In this document: piece after piece, positions 1 to 9,480 of the stretch
How the letters are laid out: every line of letters starts with the position of its first letter
Numbering within the stretch: position 1 is the first letter of the stretch
Assembly (NCBI GenBank): GCA_028715985.1
Contig: JAQUQR010000001.1
Coordinates: 189,927-253,926 of the forward strand
Source of the DNA: Methanocellales archaeon
GTDB lineage: Archaea; Halobacteriota; UBA148
DNA: 64,000 nucleotides
Direction: 5' to 3'
Notes under the pieces: model-generated
Told to the model about the DNA's origin: nothing
Database searches by the model: none
What the model saw: only the letters and a program-made list of their open reading frames with translations
Made by a program: the position numbers and the translations under genes

Positions 1-106
1 GCCCTATCCTAAAAATCTTTGGATATGAACTATTTTCAGAAATTGTTTAAGATCAAATCTCCTAAAGAGAGTGAGATTTAGATAATCTAGAGATAAGTGC
101 ATCTCC

Positions 107-622
107 TTAATTTTTTGTGAGGGATACCTTTGAAGCTGCCCTTTCTCGTAACTTCTCAAGTCTTTTATGAATGTCGTTCCAGTGACTACCTTCCCAATAA
201 ACTTTTCCACAGCTGTCGCAGATCCAAAAATCAATTCCATCTTCAACCAAATCCTCTGGAATGTAATCCTCCTTCTTCAGCATGCCTAATTCGTTGGACC
301 GAATTTTTCTGGTAAGTGCATTGCATATCGTGCATCTGGTCATCTTTGGTTCCAGGTCGATATCATAGTTAGATGACATCTCTTCCAATTGTTCCATGAT
401 TGAATCGGAGCTGATCAAACAAACTTGGACACCAGCCCTTTCTGCCATCGATCCCAGTGTTTTGTCTCTTGTGACCAATATCCTTTTATGCCCTGCAAAC
501 TGAATTAAAAACTCATCCTCTTTGCTCTCTAAGGCAAAATCGCTCGCGCTGACGGTATCATATCCCAGTAGGCGGAGCCATGTAGTTAATCTACCCAACA
601 TTTGATCTACTATGAATTTCAT
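107..622 (-). CDS. Mut7-C RNase domain protein (DUF82 family)
   Basis: This 171-residue protein has two parts. The N-terminal half is a PIN-like nuclease fold with acidic residues at D6 (FIVDQMLGRL) and D53 (VTRDK). The C-terminal half is a zinc ribbon with C97-x2-C100 and C135-x2-C138. This is the known architecture of the Mut7-C/DUF82 family, which is thought to degrade RNA, though the cellular substrate in archaea is not established. The length fits the family and both acidic and Cys residues are kept, so it is probably functional. It faces away from psmB and has no obvious operon partner inside the window. The ribosome site before the ATG at 622 is weak. Confidence 0.85.
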   Translation of the reverse strand: MKFIVDQMLGRLTTWLRLLGYDTVSASDFALESKEDEFLIQFAGHKRILVTRDKTLGSMAERAGVQVCLISSDSIMEQLEEMSSNYDIDLEPKMTRCTICNALTRKIRSNELGMLKKEDYIPEDLVEDGIDFWICDSCGKVYWEGSHWNDIHKRLEKLRERAASKVSLTKN

Positions 623-943
623 CTTTCGTTCTTGGGTTGTTTCATCCCATCTTTTTGACTTTCCCTTCTGATTTCCAGAGCCACTAGCTCATAACATGGT
701 TTCATTAAAGGCACATAAAATTGTCGTCATCTTAATGCCAACGGTTCCTCTAGTAAAAGTATCATCAGAGTCTCAAAAATACTATCAAGTAGAAAAAATT
801 TCTTAAAAGTGAAAAAGGATGTTATATGTACGAGACCAAACTGACGATTGTAAGAGATGAGTGAGGCGATAGTGTTAAATACGAAGGTAAATAAATGTGA
901 TTTCAGAAAACTGATTTTGTTAATTTTAGTCAGGTGAATAGAT
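623..943. other. Intergenic region before psmB with possible TATA element
   Basis: About 320 bases with no convincing gene on either strand. A TTAAATAC element at 875-882 lies about 65 bases before the psmB start and could be its TATA box. The long minus-strand reading frame that crosses the psmB start is only a shadow of psmB. Confidence 0.4.
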
Positions 944-1573
944 ATGAGCGTTGAACAATACAAAGGTACTACAACGGTTGGACTAGTTTGTGATGATGGC
1001 GTTGTTTTAGCTACTGAAAGACGGGCAACTATGGGTAATTTCATCGCAAGCAAGGATGCCAAAAAAATATATCAGATCGACGATCGAGTGGGCATGACCA
1101 CCGCAGGCATGGTTGGAGATGCACAAACCCTAGCAAGAACTATTGCGGTGGAGTCCAAGCTCTATAAAATACGGAGACAGGAGCCGATGACCATAGGTGC
1201 TATAGTAACGCTGCTATCCAATATACTAAGTGGTAATAGGTATTTTCCATACTACGTACAACTAATCATAGGTGGCGTGGATAAAAAAGGCCCCAATCTA
1301 TATTCATTAGATGCGTTTGGCGGTCAGCTCACAGAAAAAAAGGCTGTTGCAACAGGATCCGGCTCACCGATTGCATACGGTGTCTTAGAGGACAGATATA
1401 TGGATAATATGCCAATAGATGAGGGTGTTACCCTTGCAATACGTGCCTTACATACGTCTATGAAGCGAGACTCAGCTTCTGGTGACGGTATAGATGTGGT
1501 GAAGATCACATCAAAGGGGTATGAAACCGTGGATGAGGCAGATATCTCTAACATAATAAAAGAACTAAAATAG
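944..1573 (+). CDS. psmB: Proteasome beta subunit (catalytic)
   Basis: This is the catalytic subunit of the archaeal 20S proteasome, a threonine protease of the cytosolic alpha7-beta7-beta7-alpha7 particle. The precursor starts with an eight-residue propeptide (MSVEQYKG), and autocleavage would expose T9 in TTTVGL as the nucleophile. The active-site residues of archaeal beta subunits are present: E25 (mature position 17), K41 (mature 33) and the serine of the GSGSP motif near residue 137. The length (209) is normal. The aCPSF1 gene follows after 24 bases on the same strand, so the two are probably co-transcribed. Confidence 0.97.
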   Translation: MSVEQYKGTTTVGLVCDDGVVLATERRATMGNFIASKDAKKIYQIDDRVGMTTAGMVGDAQTLARTIAVESKLYKIRRQEPMTIGAIVTLLSNILSGNRYFPYYVQLIIGGVDKKGPNLYSLDAFGGQLTEKKAVATGSGSPIAYGVLEDRYMDNMPIDEGVTLAIRALHTSMKRDSASGDGIDVVKITSKGYETVDEADISNIIKELK

Positions 1574-1597
1574 CCTGTTCTTTTGAAGGAAAATTAA

Positions 1598-3502
1598 ATG
1601 TCAGTAGAAGAAGTTCTCAATGAACTTAAAGTAAGAGTCCAAGAGACGCTTCCTGAGAATATAACCATATCTAACATGGAATTCGAGGGACCTGAACTTG
1701 TCTTATATACAAAAGAGCCCCGAAAAATTGCAGATAGTGGCGACATCCTTCGGGTGCTCGCAAAAGACCTGCGTAAGCGAGTTGTCGTAAGACCGGATCC
1801 CAGCGTTTTAGCCTCAGAAGAAGATGCCATTAAAAAGATTCGAGAGATCATTCCCTTGGAAGCTGGAATTATCAATCAATATTTTGATGCAAGTGTAGGT
1901 GAGGTGATCATCGAGGCAGAAAAACTAGGCTTGGTGATCGGTAGACATGGATCTATGCTTCGGGAAATCACCAAACACATTGGTTGGACTCCTAAGGTAG
2001 TAAGGGCACCGCCAATTGAGTCTTCCATCATCAAAAACATTCGCCAGTATCTACGTTCTGAAAGGGATGCTAGAAAGGTCTTTCTAAGGCAAATTGGTAA
2101 GAAAATCCATCGAGACCTATCGTCTAAAGATTCGTGGATACGTGTTACCACCTTAGGTGGATGTAGGGAGGTCGGCAGAAGTTCGTTCATATTATCCACA
2201 CCAGAGACAAGGGTGTTGATAGATTGTGGCATCAATGTTGGGTCTGAGAATGATGGAACCCCTTATCTATACGTGCCAGAGGCGTGCCCAATCGATCAGA
2301 TAGATGCCGTTGTGATAACGCATGCCCATCTGGATCATGCTGGCTTGGTTCCACTGCTTTTTAAATATGGCTATGAAGGCCCCGTCTATCTGACAGCCCC
2401 TACTAGAGACCTAATGTCATTGCTACACTTGGATTATATCGAAGTTTCTTCTAGGGAAGGAAAGAAAACGCCTTACGAGTCATCGATGATCAGGGAAGGA
2501 TTGAAACATACCATAGCGCTGAACTATGGGGATGTCACTGACATAGCACCTGATGTAAGGTTGACACTTCACAACGCTGGTCATATACTTGGGTCATCGA
2601 TAGTACACTTCCACATCGGTGAAGGCCTATACAATATTGCTTTTACGGGCGACTTCAAGTACGAGCCAACCAGGCTATTCGATCCCGCTGTGAACGACTT
2701 CCCGAGATTGGAAACGTTGATAATGGAGGCTACTTATGGGGGGTCTCAGGATAATCAACCCTCTCGTAGAGATGCAGAACGGGAGTTACACTCCATAATA
2801 AAAAGAACCATTGCCAGGAAAGGCAAAGTGATAATACCAGCCTTCGCTGTGGGCAGAAGCCAGGAAGTCATGATAGTGCTGGAGGAAGCCATCCGAACCG
2901 GCCTCATCGATGAAGTTCCGGTTTACTTAGATGGCATGATCTGGGAGGCCACGGCTATTCACACGACCTATCCAGAGTATCTAAATAATGACCTACAGGA
3001 ATTAATATTTCATAGGGGATTGAACCCATTCTTATCGGATTGCTTTATCCAAGTGGAGCCTGCAAAGCGCCAAGAGATCATTGAGGGTGGACCCTCAGTA
3101 ATACTTGCTACATCAGGCATGCTAAATGGAGGACCTGTCATGGAATACCTTAAGGCATTAGGCCCTGATGAGCTAAACACGCTCGTATTTGTGGGCTATC
3201 AGGCAGAGGGTACGTTAGGAAGAAGAGTCCAGAAGGGGTGGGATGAAGTCCCATTTTCGATAGAAGGAAAGACTGAAACCATTCAGATCAAGTTGGAAGT
3301 GGCGACCGTGGACGGATTTTCCGGCCATTCGGATAGAAGACAGCTAATGGAATATATCAGAAGAATGGTTCCACGTCCGGAAAGAATATTGACTAATCAT
3401 GGCGATGCGAACAATTGCATAGAGCTAGCAAGCGCCATACATAAAAGATATGGAATAGAGACAAGGGCACCAATGAACTTGGAAACGATGCGGTTCGTCT
3501 AA
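1598..3502 (+). CDS. KH/metallo-beta-lactamase/beta-CASP ribonuclease aCPSF1 (FttA-type termination factor)
   Basis: This 634-residue protein is the archaeal homologue of the cleavage/polyadenylation nuclease CPSF73. Residues about 1-140 form KH-type RNA-binding domains ([12 protein letters not shown] is a typical GxxG loop). A metallo-beta-lactamase core follows, with the zinc motif [10 protein letters not shown] near residues 241-250, then the beta-CASP insertion and late motifs ending in NHGD. In archaea this family cleaves nascent RNA 3' ends and promotes transcription termination (aCPSF1/FttA). The start at 1598 follows an AAGGA ribosome site. It sits 24 bases behind psmB, which suggests one transcript for protein turnover and transcript termination. 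Confidence 0.95.
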   Translation: MSVEEVLNELKVRVQETLPENITISNMEFEGPELVLYTKEPRKIADSGDILRVLAKDLRKRVVVRPDPSVLASEEDAIKKIREIIPLEAGIINQYFDASVGEVIIEAEKLGLVIGRHGSMLREITKHIGWTPKVVRAPPIESSIIKNIRQYLRSERDARKVFLRQIGKKIHRDLSSKDSWIRVTTLGGCREVGRSSFILSTPETRVLIDCGINVGSENDGTPYLYVPEACPIDQIDAVVITHAHLDHAGLVPLLFKYGYEGPVYLTAPTRDLMSLLHLDYIEVSSREGKKTPYESSMIREGLKHTIALNYGDVTDIAPDVRLTLHNAGHILGSSIVHFHIGEGLYNIAFTGDFKYEPTRLFDPAVNDFPRLETLIMEATYGGSQDNQPSRRDAERELHSIIKRTIARKGKVIIPAFAVGRSQEVMIVLEEAIRTGLIDEVPVYLDGMIWEATAIHTTYPEYLNNDLQELIFHRGLNPFLSDCFIQVEPAKRQEIIEGGPSVILATSGMLNGGPVMEYLKALGPDELNTLVFVGYQAEGTLGRRVQKGWDEVPFSIEGKTETIQIKLEVATVDGFSGHSDRRQLMEYIRRMVPRPERILTNHGDANNCIELASAIHKRYGIETRAPMNLETMRFV

Positions 3503-3666
3503 GCAATAAATAGTAACAGATCACAATATTCTAGAACTCTTTTCAAGCGCTTGCGGCATCTAAAATATTTTTTGTAAACATTCATTGCTTATTGGCATTG
3601 AGTGGTATCACGCAGAAACCATCTAAAGAGAAAATGGAGTTTAAGTGGGGGCCCCTACTCATTACA

Positions 3667-4329
3667 TTATTTTTCATTAGATTGTTTTGATGGCAAATTC
3701 TTGAACTCACACAAGTCGACCAACGGACATTCGCCACATATAGGATGTCTCGATCTACAATATTCCCTGCCAAATGCTATTAGCGCACTGTGCGCTGAGC
3801 CCAATTTCCTTGGGGAAATCTGGCTTTCTAAGGCGGCCTTAACCGCTTCATGATCTGCATTTTTTGGAACTAGACCAAGCCTATGGGCTACTCGAAACAC
3901 ATGAGTGTCCACTGGCAGGACATTATGTGCACCTGAGAAGAGAAGCACGCAATCAGCGGTCTTTGGACCTATGCCCTTGATGCTCAACAGGTCCGCACGA
4001 GCGACATCGACATTTTTTTGCACTACCTTATTTAGGTCACCATATTTTTCGGCGATCAACTTTGATATGTCTATGATTCGTTTAGCCTTGATATTATGCA
4101 AACCACCCGGTCTTAATAAAGCTGCAAGTTTGCCTGCGTCAGCTTTAGAAATCTCCTCTGGAGTCTTAAATCTTGAGAAGAGATTCCTTGAGGCAATTTT
4201 CATATTGCGATCATTTGTGTTCTGTGATAGAATCGTCCTGACCAAAACGTGAAAAGCATTATCCTCCTTCCAGGTAAGTTGTCCGTAGATCTCGATCAGC
4301 CGGTCTACAACTTTTTCCGCTTTGGTCAT
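3667..4329 (-). CDS. nth: Endonuclease III (DNA glycosylase/AP lyase)
   Basis: This base-excision repair enzyme removes oxidised pyrimidines and nicks abasic sites. The helix-hairpin-helix carries the catalytic lysine K123 (KGIGPKTADC) and the catalytic aspartate is D141 (PVDTHV). The iron-sulfur cluster ligands C191-x6-C198-x2-C201-x5-C207 have exactly the canonical spacing. The length (220) is normal. It lies 13 bases after the thermosome stop codon and is probably read through from that gene. A GTGATC element before the ATG may act as its ribosome site. Confidence 0.96.
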   Translation of the reverse strand: MTKAEKVVDRLIEIYGQLTWKEDNAFHVLVRTILSQNTNDRNMKIASRNLFSRFKTPEEISKADAGKLAALLRPGGLHNIKAKRIIDISKLIAEKYGDLNKVVQKNVDVARADLLSIKGIGPKTADCVLLFSGAHNVLPVDTHVFRVAHRLGLVPKNADHEAVKAALESQISPRKLGSAHSALIAFGREYCRSRHPICGECPLVDLCEFKNLPSKQSNEK

Positions 4330-4342
4330 GTAGCGTAAGTGA

Positions 4343-5995
4343 TCACATCATTGGTGGCACTCCACCAGGTGGCATCCCTTGTGCCCCCTCTGCCCCTAGA
4401 GGGGTCTCCAGATCCATCCTGTCAGCTGCGATCACATCATCTATCCTTAGAATCATGACCGCTGCCTCCGTTGCAGAGGAAATGGCTTGGGTTCTTACCC
4501 TCAGGGGTTCGACCACACCCGCTTCCATCATGTCGATGACTTTTCCCTTATAAACGTCCAGCCCTGCAGTCTTTTTGCCCTTCTCATGCTGAGCTCGCAG
4601 CGCAACGAGCATGTCTATCGGATCCAGCCCGGCATTCTCTGCGAGCGTTCTTGGAATGGATTCCAAGGCATTTGCAAACTTGGCAACAGCCAGCTGTTCT
4701 TTTCCACTTAAGGATGCACTGTATTCTCTTAGCCTAAGTGCCAATTCTACTTCTGAAGATCCTCCACCAGAGATAATCTTTCCCTCTTCTATTGCTACCC
4801 TTACAACCCTTAGTGCATCTTGCAAAGTCCTCTCAAGTTCATCAACAACTTGCTGGGTTCCACCCCTTAGTAACAAGGATACCGCTTTTGGATTCTCACA
4901 CTCTTTTACAAAAATCATCTTCTGACCAGGGAAATCATCCCTCTCCTCGACTAATCCTGCTTTGCCCAGATCGCTCGCCGTAATGTCATGGACTTTGTTA
5001 ACTATTTTAGCACCGGTTGCCCTTGCCAATTTTTGCAGATAGGTCTTCCTGACTCGTTTGACCGCCATTATTCCAGCCTTGGATAAATAATGTTGCACTA
5101 TTTCATCGATGCCCTTTTGACAGAATAACACGTTTGCTCCACTGTTGGCGATCTTATCAGCCATACCTTTCAGCAGTTTTTCTTCTCCTGCAAGAAAACC
5201 GTGGAGTTGATCCGGCGATTTTATTGATATCCCAACATCGGCCTTAGTGGGCTTTACCTCAAGTGAAGCGTTGATCAGGGCAATCTTTGCATTTTCCACC
5301 TTCTTTGGCATATTTGAGTGCATTCTTCCTTTCTCAATTATAATTCCCTTTATCAGCTCTGAATTGGCGGTATGGCTCCCCGTTCTCTTCTCGATAGAGA
5401 TATCCTTCGCACTCACAACATATTTGCCCTCAACTTTTTGAGCAACCAATAATACAGCCTTCACTGCCAGCTCAGCTAAGCTATCCCTTACTGCATCCTT
5501 TCCGTTCATCGCGGTTATCGCTATCTTTTTAAGAGTACTCTCGTCCTCGGGAGCCAAAGTTGTCGCAATAGAGCCCAAGATTTCTTTTGCCTTTTCTGAA
5601 GCCAGTTGGTAACCAGATGTTATGATCGTCGGATGCACCTCCAGTTCTATCAGCTCTTCAGCCTGCTTCAACAATTCTCCTGCGATAACTACAGCGGCGG
5701 TGGTACCATCCCCGACTTCATTATCTTGGGTCTTAGCCACCTCTACGATAATCTTCGCAGCAGGATGCTGAAGCTCTATCCTTCTCAAGACCGCTGCACC
5801 ATCATTGGTGATCAGGGCGTCATCATTCGGAAACACGAGCATCTTGTCCATTCCCCTGGGACCAAGGGTCGTGCGGATCATGGAAGCAATCGCTTTAGCA
5901 GCAGTGATGTTCCTGTTCTGCGCTTCTCTTCCTTTCGTTACTTCGGATGAATCTGCTAATACCATTATGGGCGTTCCACCCAGTTGTCCTGCCAT
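4343..5995 (-). CDS. Thermosome (group II chaperonin) subunit
   Basis: This 550-residue subunit builds the ATP-driven double-ring folding chamber of archaea. The ATP-binding motif GDGTT lies at residues 95-99, a conserved NDG at 64-66, and the late hinge [12 protein letters not shown] near residues 405-416. The C-terminus is rich in Gly, Met and Pro ([11 protein letters not shown]), as in many thermosomes. A GAGGT ribosome site precedes the ATG by about nine bases and a TATA-like element lies at 6049-6056. The neighbour nth is downstream on the same strand. Only one chaperonin gene is in this window, so the ring composition cannot be judged. Confidence 0.97.
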   Translation of the reverse strand: MAGQLGGTPIMVLADSSEVTKGREAQNRNITAAKAIASMIRTTLGPRGMDKMLVFPNDDALITNDGAAVLRRIELQHPAAKIIVEVAKTQDNEVGDGTTAAVVIAGELLKQAEELIELEVHPTIITSGYQLASEKAKEILGSIATTLAPEDESTLKKIAITAMNGKDAVRDSLAELAVKAVLLVAQKVEGKYVVSAKDISIEKRTGSHTANSELIKGIIIEKGRMHSNMPKKVENAKIALINASLEVKPTKADVGISIKSPDQLHGFLAGEEKLLKGMADKIANSGANVLFCQKGIDEIVQHYLSKAGIMAVKRVRKTYLQKLARATGAKIVNKVHDITASDLGKAGLVEERDDFPGQKMIFVKECENPKAVSLLLRGGTQQVVDELERTLQDALRVVRVAIEEGKIISGGGSSEVELALRLREYSASLSGKEQLAVAKFANALESIPRTLAENAGLDPIDMLVALRAQHEKGKKTAGLDVYKGKVIDMMEAGVVEPLRVRTQAISSATEAAVMILRIDDVIAADRMDLETPLGAEGAQGMPPGGVPPMM

Positions 5996-6048
5996 TTATA
6001 ATACCTCTTTATTTTGATTTATAACACCGAATTGATTGTTAGTAGTTC

Positions 6049-6056
6049 TATATAAA
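6049..6056 (-). promoter_or_regulatory. TATA box of the thermosome gene
   Basis: Read on the minus strand the sequence is TTTATATA within an A/T-rich stretch. It lies about 55-60 bases before the thermosome start, which would leave a leader of about 30 bases including the GAGGT ribosome site. No heat-shock operator was recognised. Confidence 0.45.
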
Positions 6057-6128
6057 ATTTACAGTTAGGGGTTCTGGTAAGTCTTCGGGTCATCGCTCTC
6101 CCTGCTAACCGTCGGGTCATAGATTCTA

Positions 6129-6524
6129 TTACCTATGAACAATAGGAATTTCTTTGAACTTCCTCTTTTTCAAGTTCTGCTTACCATCTTTGATTCGTAT
6201 CTCCACATTTTCTTTTTCAATATCTCTCGGTATGCGAACGATCCCTGCACCGTTTGGAACAATCATCCTCTCGTAATAGCACTCTTCCTTATCCCACCAA
6301 GGAAGTGGGTCATCATCATAAAATACCATGCATCTTTCTATATGTTTATTTGGATGTAAAATTCTTATACCCCAATTACTTTCAACGGGTTTCTTTATGG
6401 GTTCCTTCAATCTTTGAAGAACAAAGCTGATGCGACTCTCCCTTCTTCTGAGAATCAGGTCTATGTATAGGGGAATGAATCCGACTACATATATAACAAG
6501 TGCGATAACCTCAAAACTAATCAT
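6129..6524 (-). CDS. Hypothetical membrane-anchored protein
   Basis: The first 25 residues form one hydrophobic segment (FEVIALVIYVVGFIPLYIDL), followed by a basic stretch (RRRESR) that should stay in the cytosol. The remaining roughly 100 residues are soluble and charged, with many Arg, Lys and Glu. No family is recognised. The start codon overlaps the stop codon of the transposase remnant at 6521-6733 by four bases, so the start may have been set by that insertion. Confidence 0.5.
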   Translation of the reverse strand: MISFEVIALVIYVVGFIPLYIDLILRRRESRISFVLQRLKEPIKKPVESNWGIRILHPNKHIERCMVFYDDDPLPWWDKEECYYERMIVPNGAGIVRIPRDIEKENVEIRIKDGKQNLKKRKFKEIPIVHR

Positions 6525-6733
6525 GAGATATCCACATTATTTCTCTTTGATGCATTCTGTATTAATGTTATCCATTTGTTTTTCCCCTCGATCTCAATTC
6601 CACAAGTTTCTGCTGATGTTTCATCATTTAGGGCTTGATGCGGTCTTATGAAATTGTAATTCACAAACCGTTCTTCAAGGAATATCCCAATCGTTTCATC
6701 TTCACTTACTCCCACGATAGAAACCTTTTTCAA
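6521..6733 (-). pseudogene. C-terminal remnant of a DDE transposase
   Basis: The segment with NYNFIRPHQALNDET and GIEIEGKNKW corresponds to the C-terminus of the transposase at 40709-41933 in this window (NFIRPHEALDGDT, GIDLDLGQNKW). The N-terminal SWIM, zinc and DDE parts are missing. The first 20 or so residues before ERFVNYNF do not match and may be flanking DNA. It is a relic of an insertion sequence related to, but clearly diverged from, the copy at 41 kb. Confidence 0.75.
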
Positions 6734-6766
6734 AGCCTAGCCTTCTATTAGGTGGGGGAATTTAAT

Positions 6767-8416
6767 TTGAGGAGCGATTCCATCAAAAAAGGTCTTGAGA
6801 GGGCTCCACACCGGGCCCTGCTTCATGCTTGTGGCTTGACAAGCGAGGATTTTGAAAAGCCCTTTGTTGCGGTCATAAACAGTTATAACGAAATTGTTCC
6901 CGGCCATATCCATCTTCGTAGGCTGGCTGAAGAGGTAAAAAAAGGCATATGCAGTAAAGGAGGGGTGCCGTTTGAGATGGATACGATAGCAATCTGCGAT
7001 GGATTGGCCATGGGCCATGATGGCATGCATTATTCGCTCCCCAGCCGAGAGATAATCGCAGATTCCATAGAGCTATGGGTGCAAGCACATGCGTTAGATG
7101 GCATGGTTCTAATTCCGAGCTGTGATAAAATCGTACCGGGCCACCTGATGGCAGCAGCAAGAGTGAACATTCCGTCGATCGTCCTTACAGGGGGTCCGAT
7201 GAAACCAGGCAAATTTCAGGGAGAGAATGCAGATGTTATAACGGTTTTTGAGGCAGTCAGCAAGGCCGCAGCAGGCATGATGACGCCAGAGGAACTGGGA
7301 TCGCTTGAGAAGGTTGCATGTCCTGGTGCAGGTAGCTGTGCTGGCATGTTCACCGCCAACACCATGGCTTGCGTGACAGAAGCGTTGGGCATGTCGCTTC
7401 CCGGCTGTGCAACAGCGCACGCAGTTGATGATAAAAAAATGGACTTGGCTTTTGAGACCGGGAAACAAGTGATGCAACTGATCGAAAGAGGCATCCAGCC
7501 CCTTGACATCATGACAGAAGATGCTTTTCACAATGCAATCATGGTGGATTTGGCTCTTGGGGGGTCTACCAATACCGCACTTCATTTACCTGCAATCGCA
7601 CATGAAGCAGGCATTGATCTCGGGCTGGATATCTTCGATGAACTGAGCAAAGTCACCCCCCATTTATGCAATATGAGGCCGGGTGGACCGTTTACCATGG
7701 AGGACCTTGATAAAGCCGGTGGCATCCCTGCAGTCATGAAGCGGCTAGAAGGGAAATTATTCAGAAAAGCGCTGACAGTATCGGATAAAACGGTGGGCGA
7801 GAATCTGAAGAACGTTAATGTTGCCAATAACGAGGTCATCAGACCGCTTAACAGACATGTTCATTCAGAAGGTGGAATGGTAATCCTCAAGGGAAATATC
7901 GCACCCAAGGGGGCCATTGTCAAACGTACGGCTGTTAACGAAAACATGTTAGTTCATAGGGGACCTGCTCGTGTTTTTGATAAGGAGGAGGATGCGGTTG
8001 CCGCAATTCTCAATGGATGCATAAAAAAAGGAGATATCGTAGTTATTAGATACGAAGGGCCAAAAGGAGGACCTGGAATGCCAGAGATGCTGGTGCCCAC
8101 ATCAGCCATAGCAGGCATGGGCTTATCAGATTCCGTTGCACTGATAACAGATGGAAGATTCTCCGGAGGTACGCGTGGACCTTGCATTGGCCATATGTCC
8201 CCAGAGGCATTTGAAGGTGGGCCTATAGCCTTTATTAAAAACGAGGATATCATCTCAATAAACCTCCCTGCTAGACTGATTGAAGCTGAGCTTAGTGAGG
8301 GTGAGTTAGAGCAGCGTAGAAAAAAGTGGTCTCAGCCAAAACAAAAACTGAGTGGCTATCTTGCCAGATATGTAAAGCATGTTTCATCTGCGGATGAAGG
8401 TGGGATTTTAAGATAA
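6767..8416 (+). CDS. ilvD: Dihydroxy-acid dehydratase
   Basis: The enzyme dehydrates 2,3-dihydroxy-isovalerate and 2,3-dihydroxy-3-methylvalerate in valine and isoleucine synthesis. Iron-sulfur and metal ligands typical of the family are visible in [11 protein letters not shown] and [18 protein letters not shown], and the C-terminal [11 protein letters not shown] motif is intact. I prefer the TTG start at 6767: it gives the family-like start [16 protein letters not shown] and has an AGGTGG ribosome site 11 bases upstream. The GTG at 6752 would add five residues but would sit inside that ribosome site. The gene stands alone, next to a transposase relic. Confidence 0.95.
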   Translation: MRSDSIKKGLERAPHRALLHACGLTSEDFEKPFVAVINSYNEIVPGHIHLRRLAEEVKKGICSKGGVPFEMDTIAICDGLAMGHDGMHYSLPSREIIADSIELWVQAHALDGMVLIPSCDKIVPGHLMAAARVNIPSIVLTGGPMKPGKFQGENADVITVFEAVSKAAAGMMTPEELGSLEKVACPGAGSCAGMFTANTMACVTEALGMSLPGCATAHAVDDKKMDLAFETGKQVMQLIERGIQPLDIMTEDAFHNAIMVDLALGGSTNTALHLPAIAHEAGIDLGLDIFDELSKVTPHLCNMRPGGPFTMEDLDKAGGIPAVMKRLEGKLFRKALTVSDKTVGENLKNVNVANNEVIRPLNRHVHSEGGMVILKGNIAPKGAIVKRTAVNENMLVHRGPARVFDKEEDAVAAILNGCIKKGDIVVIRYEGPKGGPGMPEMLVPTSAIAGMGLSDSVALITDGRFSGGTRGPCIGHMSPEAFEGGPIAFIKNEDIISINLPARLIEAELSEGELEQRRKKWSQPKQKLSGYLARYVKHVSSADEGGILR

Positions 8417-8480
8417 TACTCAATTTATGGTCAGATAACAGCCCTCGGCAGAATTTTATCGATCAAAAAATACTCAATTT
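8415..8480 (+). repeat. 12-base direct repeat after ilvD
   Basis: The sequence AATACTCAATTT occurs at 8415-8426 and again at 8469-8480. The first copy spans the ilvD stop codon. The rest of this intergenic region up to about 8690 holds a possible TATA element (TTTTTAAGTA, near 8580) but no gene that I can support. Confidence 0.4.
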
Positions 8481-8691
8481 GTTATTCAGTATTTGTCTTT
8501 AAGTACTCCTTTAGCATATGTCTTTTCTTTATGCATCCCAGAAAACTGCAGGAAATTGAAAAAAGTGTGTCGAAAAAGTTTTTAAGTATTTGGGTCCAGC
8601 AATTAGAGTCTAAACCAAGTGAAACAACCCTCTAGCTCCTTCGTTTTGTTTTGGTGAGAGAAGTTAATCTCAAAAACTCGTCATAAGAAAG

Positions 8692-9403
8692 ATGGATAAA
8701 AAAAGGAATCATAAATGTAAAAGAGGTCTTATCAAAGCAAGGCTATATAGTAAAAACACCAAAATTATCTGAAAAACAGAAAGAGGCGAATAATACGAAA
8801 CGGAAAGTGGGCTGTATGGCAGTAGCACTTCTGATAATCGGAATAGCCCTTATGCTGCCAGTAAACGTTCAAGAAAACTATGGGGCTACTGAAAAGTACA
8901 CCGAAAAAGAGCCCTATGATGCTATCGAGACATATTACGTAAAAGAGCCCTATACAGCATACGTACCGTTAAATTATACCATAGTAGATCATATACACTT
9001 TGACCTTATTCATCGTGCCTTTTACACTCGTGATGATGTTATTTCCCGTAATTGGCTCTCTGGATGCGATGTTTCAGTGATAGTTAAAAATACGGACAAT
9101 GTAGGAGGGGATTTTTGGGTAACATTATATGCGGCAACATCAACAGGGTCATACGAGTGCACAACTGATGCAGTATTTTTAAAAGGCGGGGATAGGCACG
9201 AATTCCTTTGCACATTTCAGGGCGATTACAACTCTTCTACTTATGTAGTGCATCGAGCAACAAAAGAGGTGATTGAATATCGTGATGTACCTAAAGAAAG
9301 AATGGTAACTAAATATCATGATGTGATCAAGGAAAGAACGGTATTAAAAACGAAAATAGTGCAGAAACCCATCTACGAAATCATTCATTCTTTTCTTTCG
9401 TGA
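8692..9403 (+). pseudogene. Hypothetical membrane-anchored secreted protein with an apparent frameshift near its start
   Basis: The uninterrupted frame has only a GTG at 8807, which falls just before the hydrophobic segment (AVALLIIGIALMLPV). The same frame stays open back to 8687 without a start codon. An ATG at 8692 is out of frame by one base, and a run of seven A at 8698-8704 lies between. With one A fewer, the protein would begin MDKKGIINVKEVLSKQ and run straight into the coding frame. The outer part has repeated EPY and KER-type motifs (KEPYDA, KEPYTA, YRDVPKERMV, YHDVIKERTV). The function is unknown. It may be a sequencing error in a homopolymer or a real lesion; starting at the GTG is also possible. 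Confidence 0.55.
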
Positions 9404-9480
9404 TTAATTTACGCATTTAGTGCATCTTTATGATGCCTGATGCCTAAACTAAAGGATATCAGGAAAAGGGGAGAATTGAT

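Noticed and set aside
4-246. 80-residue minus-strand reading frame at the left edge
   Set aside because: It overlaps the Mut7-C gene in another frame and has no recognisable motif or ribosome site.
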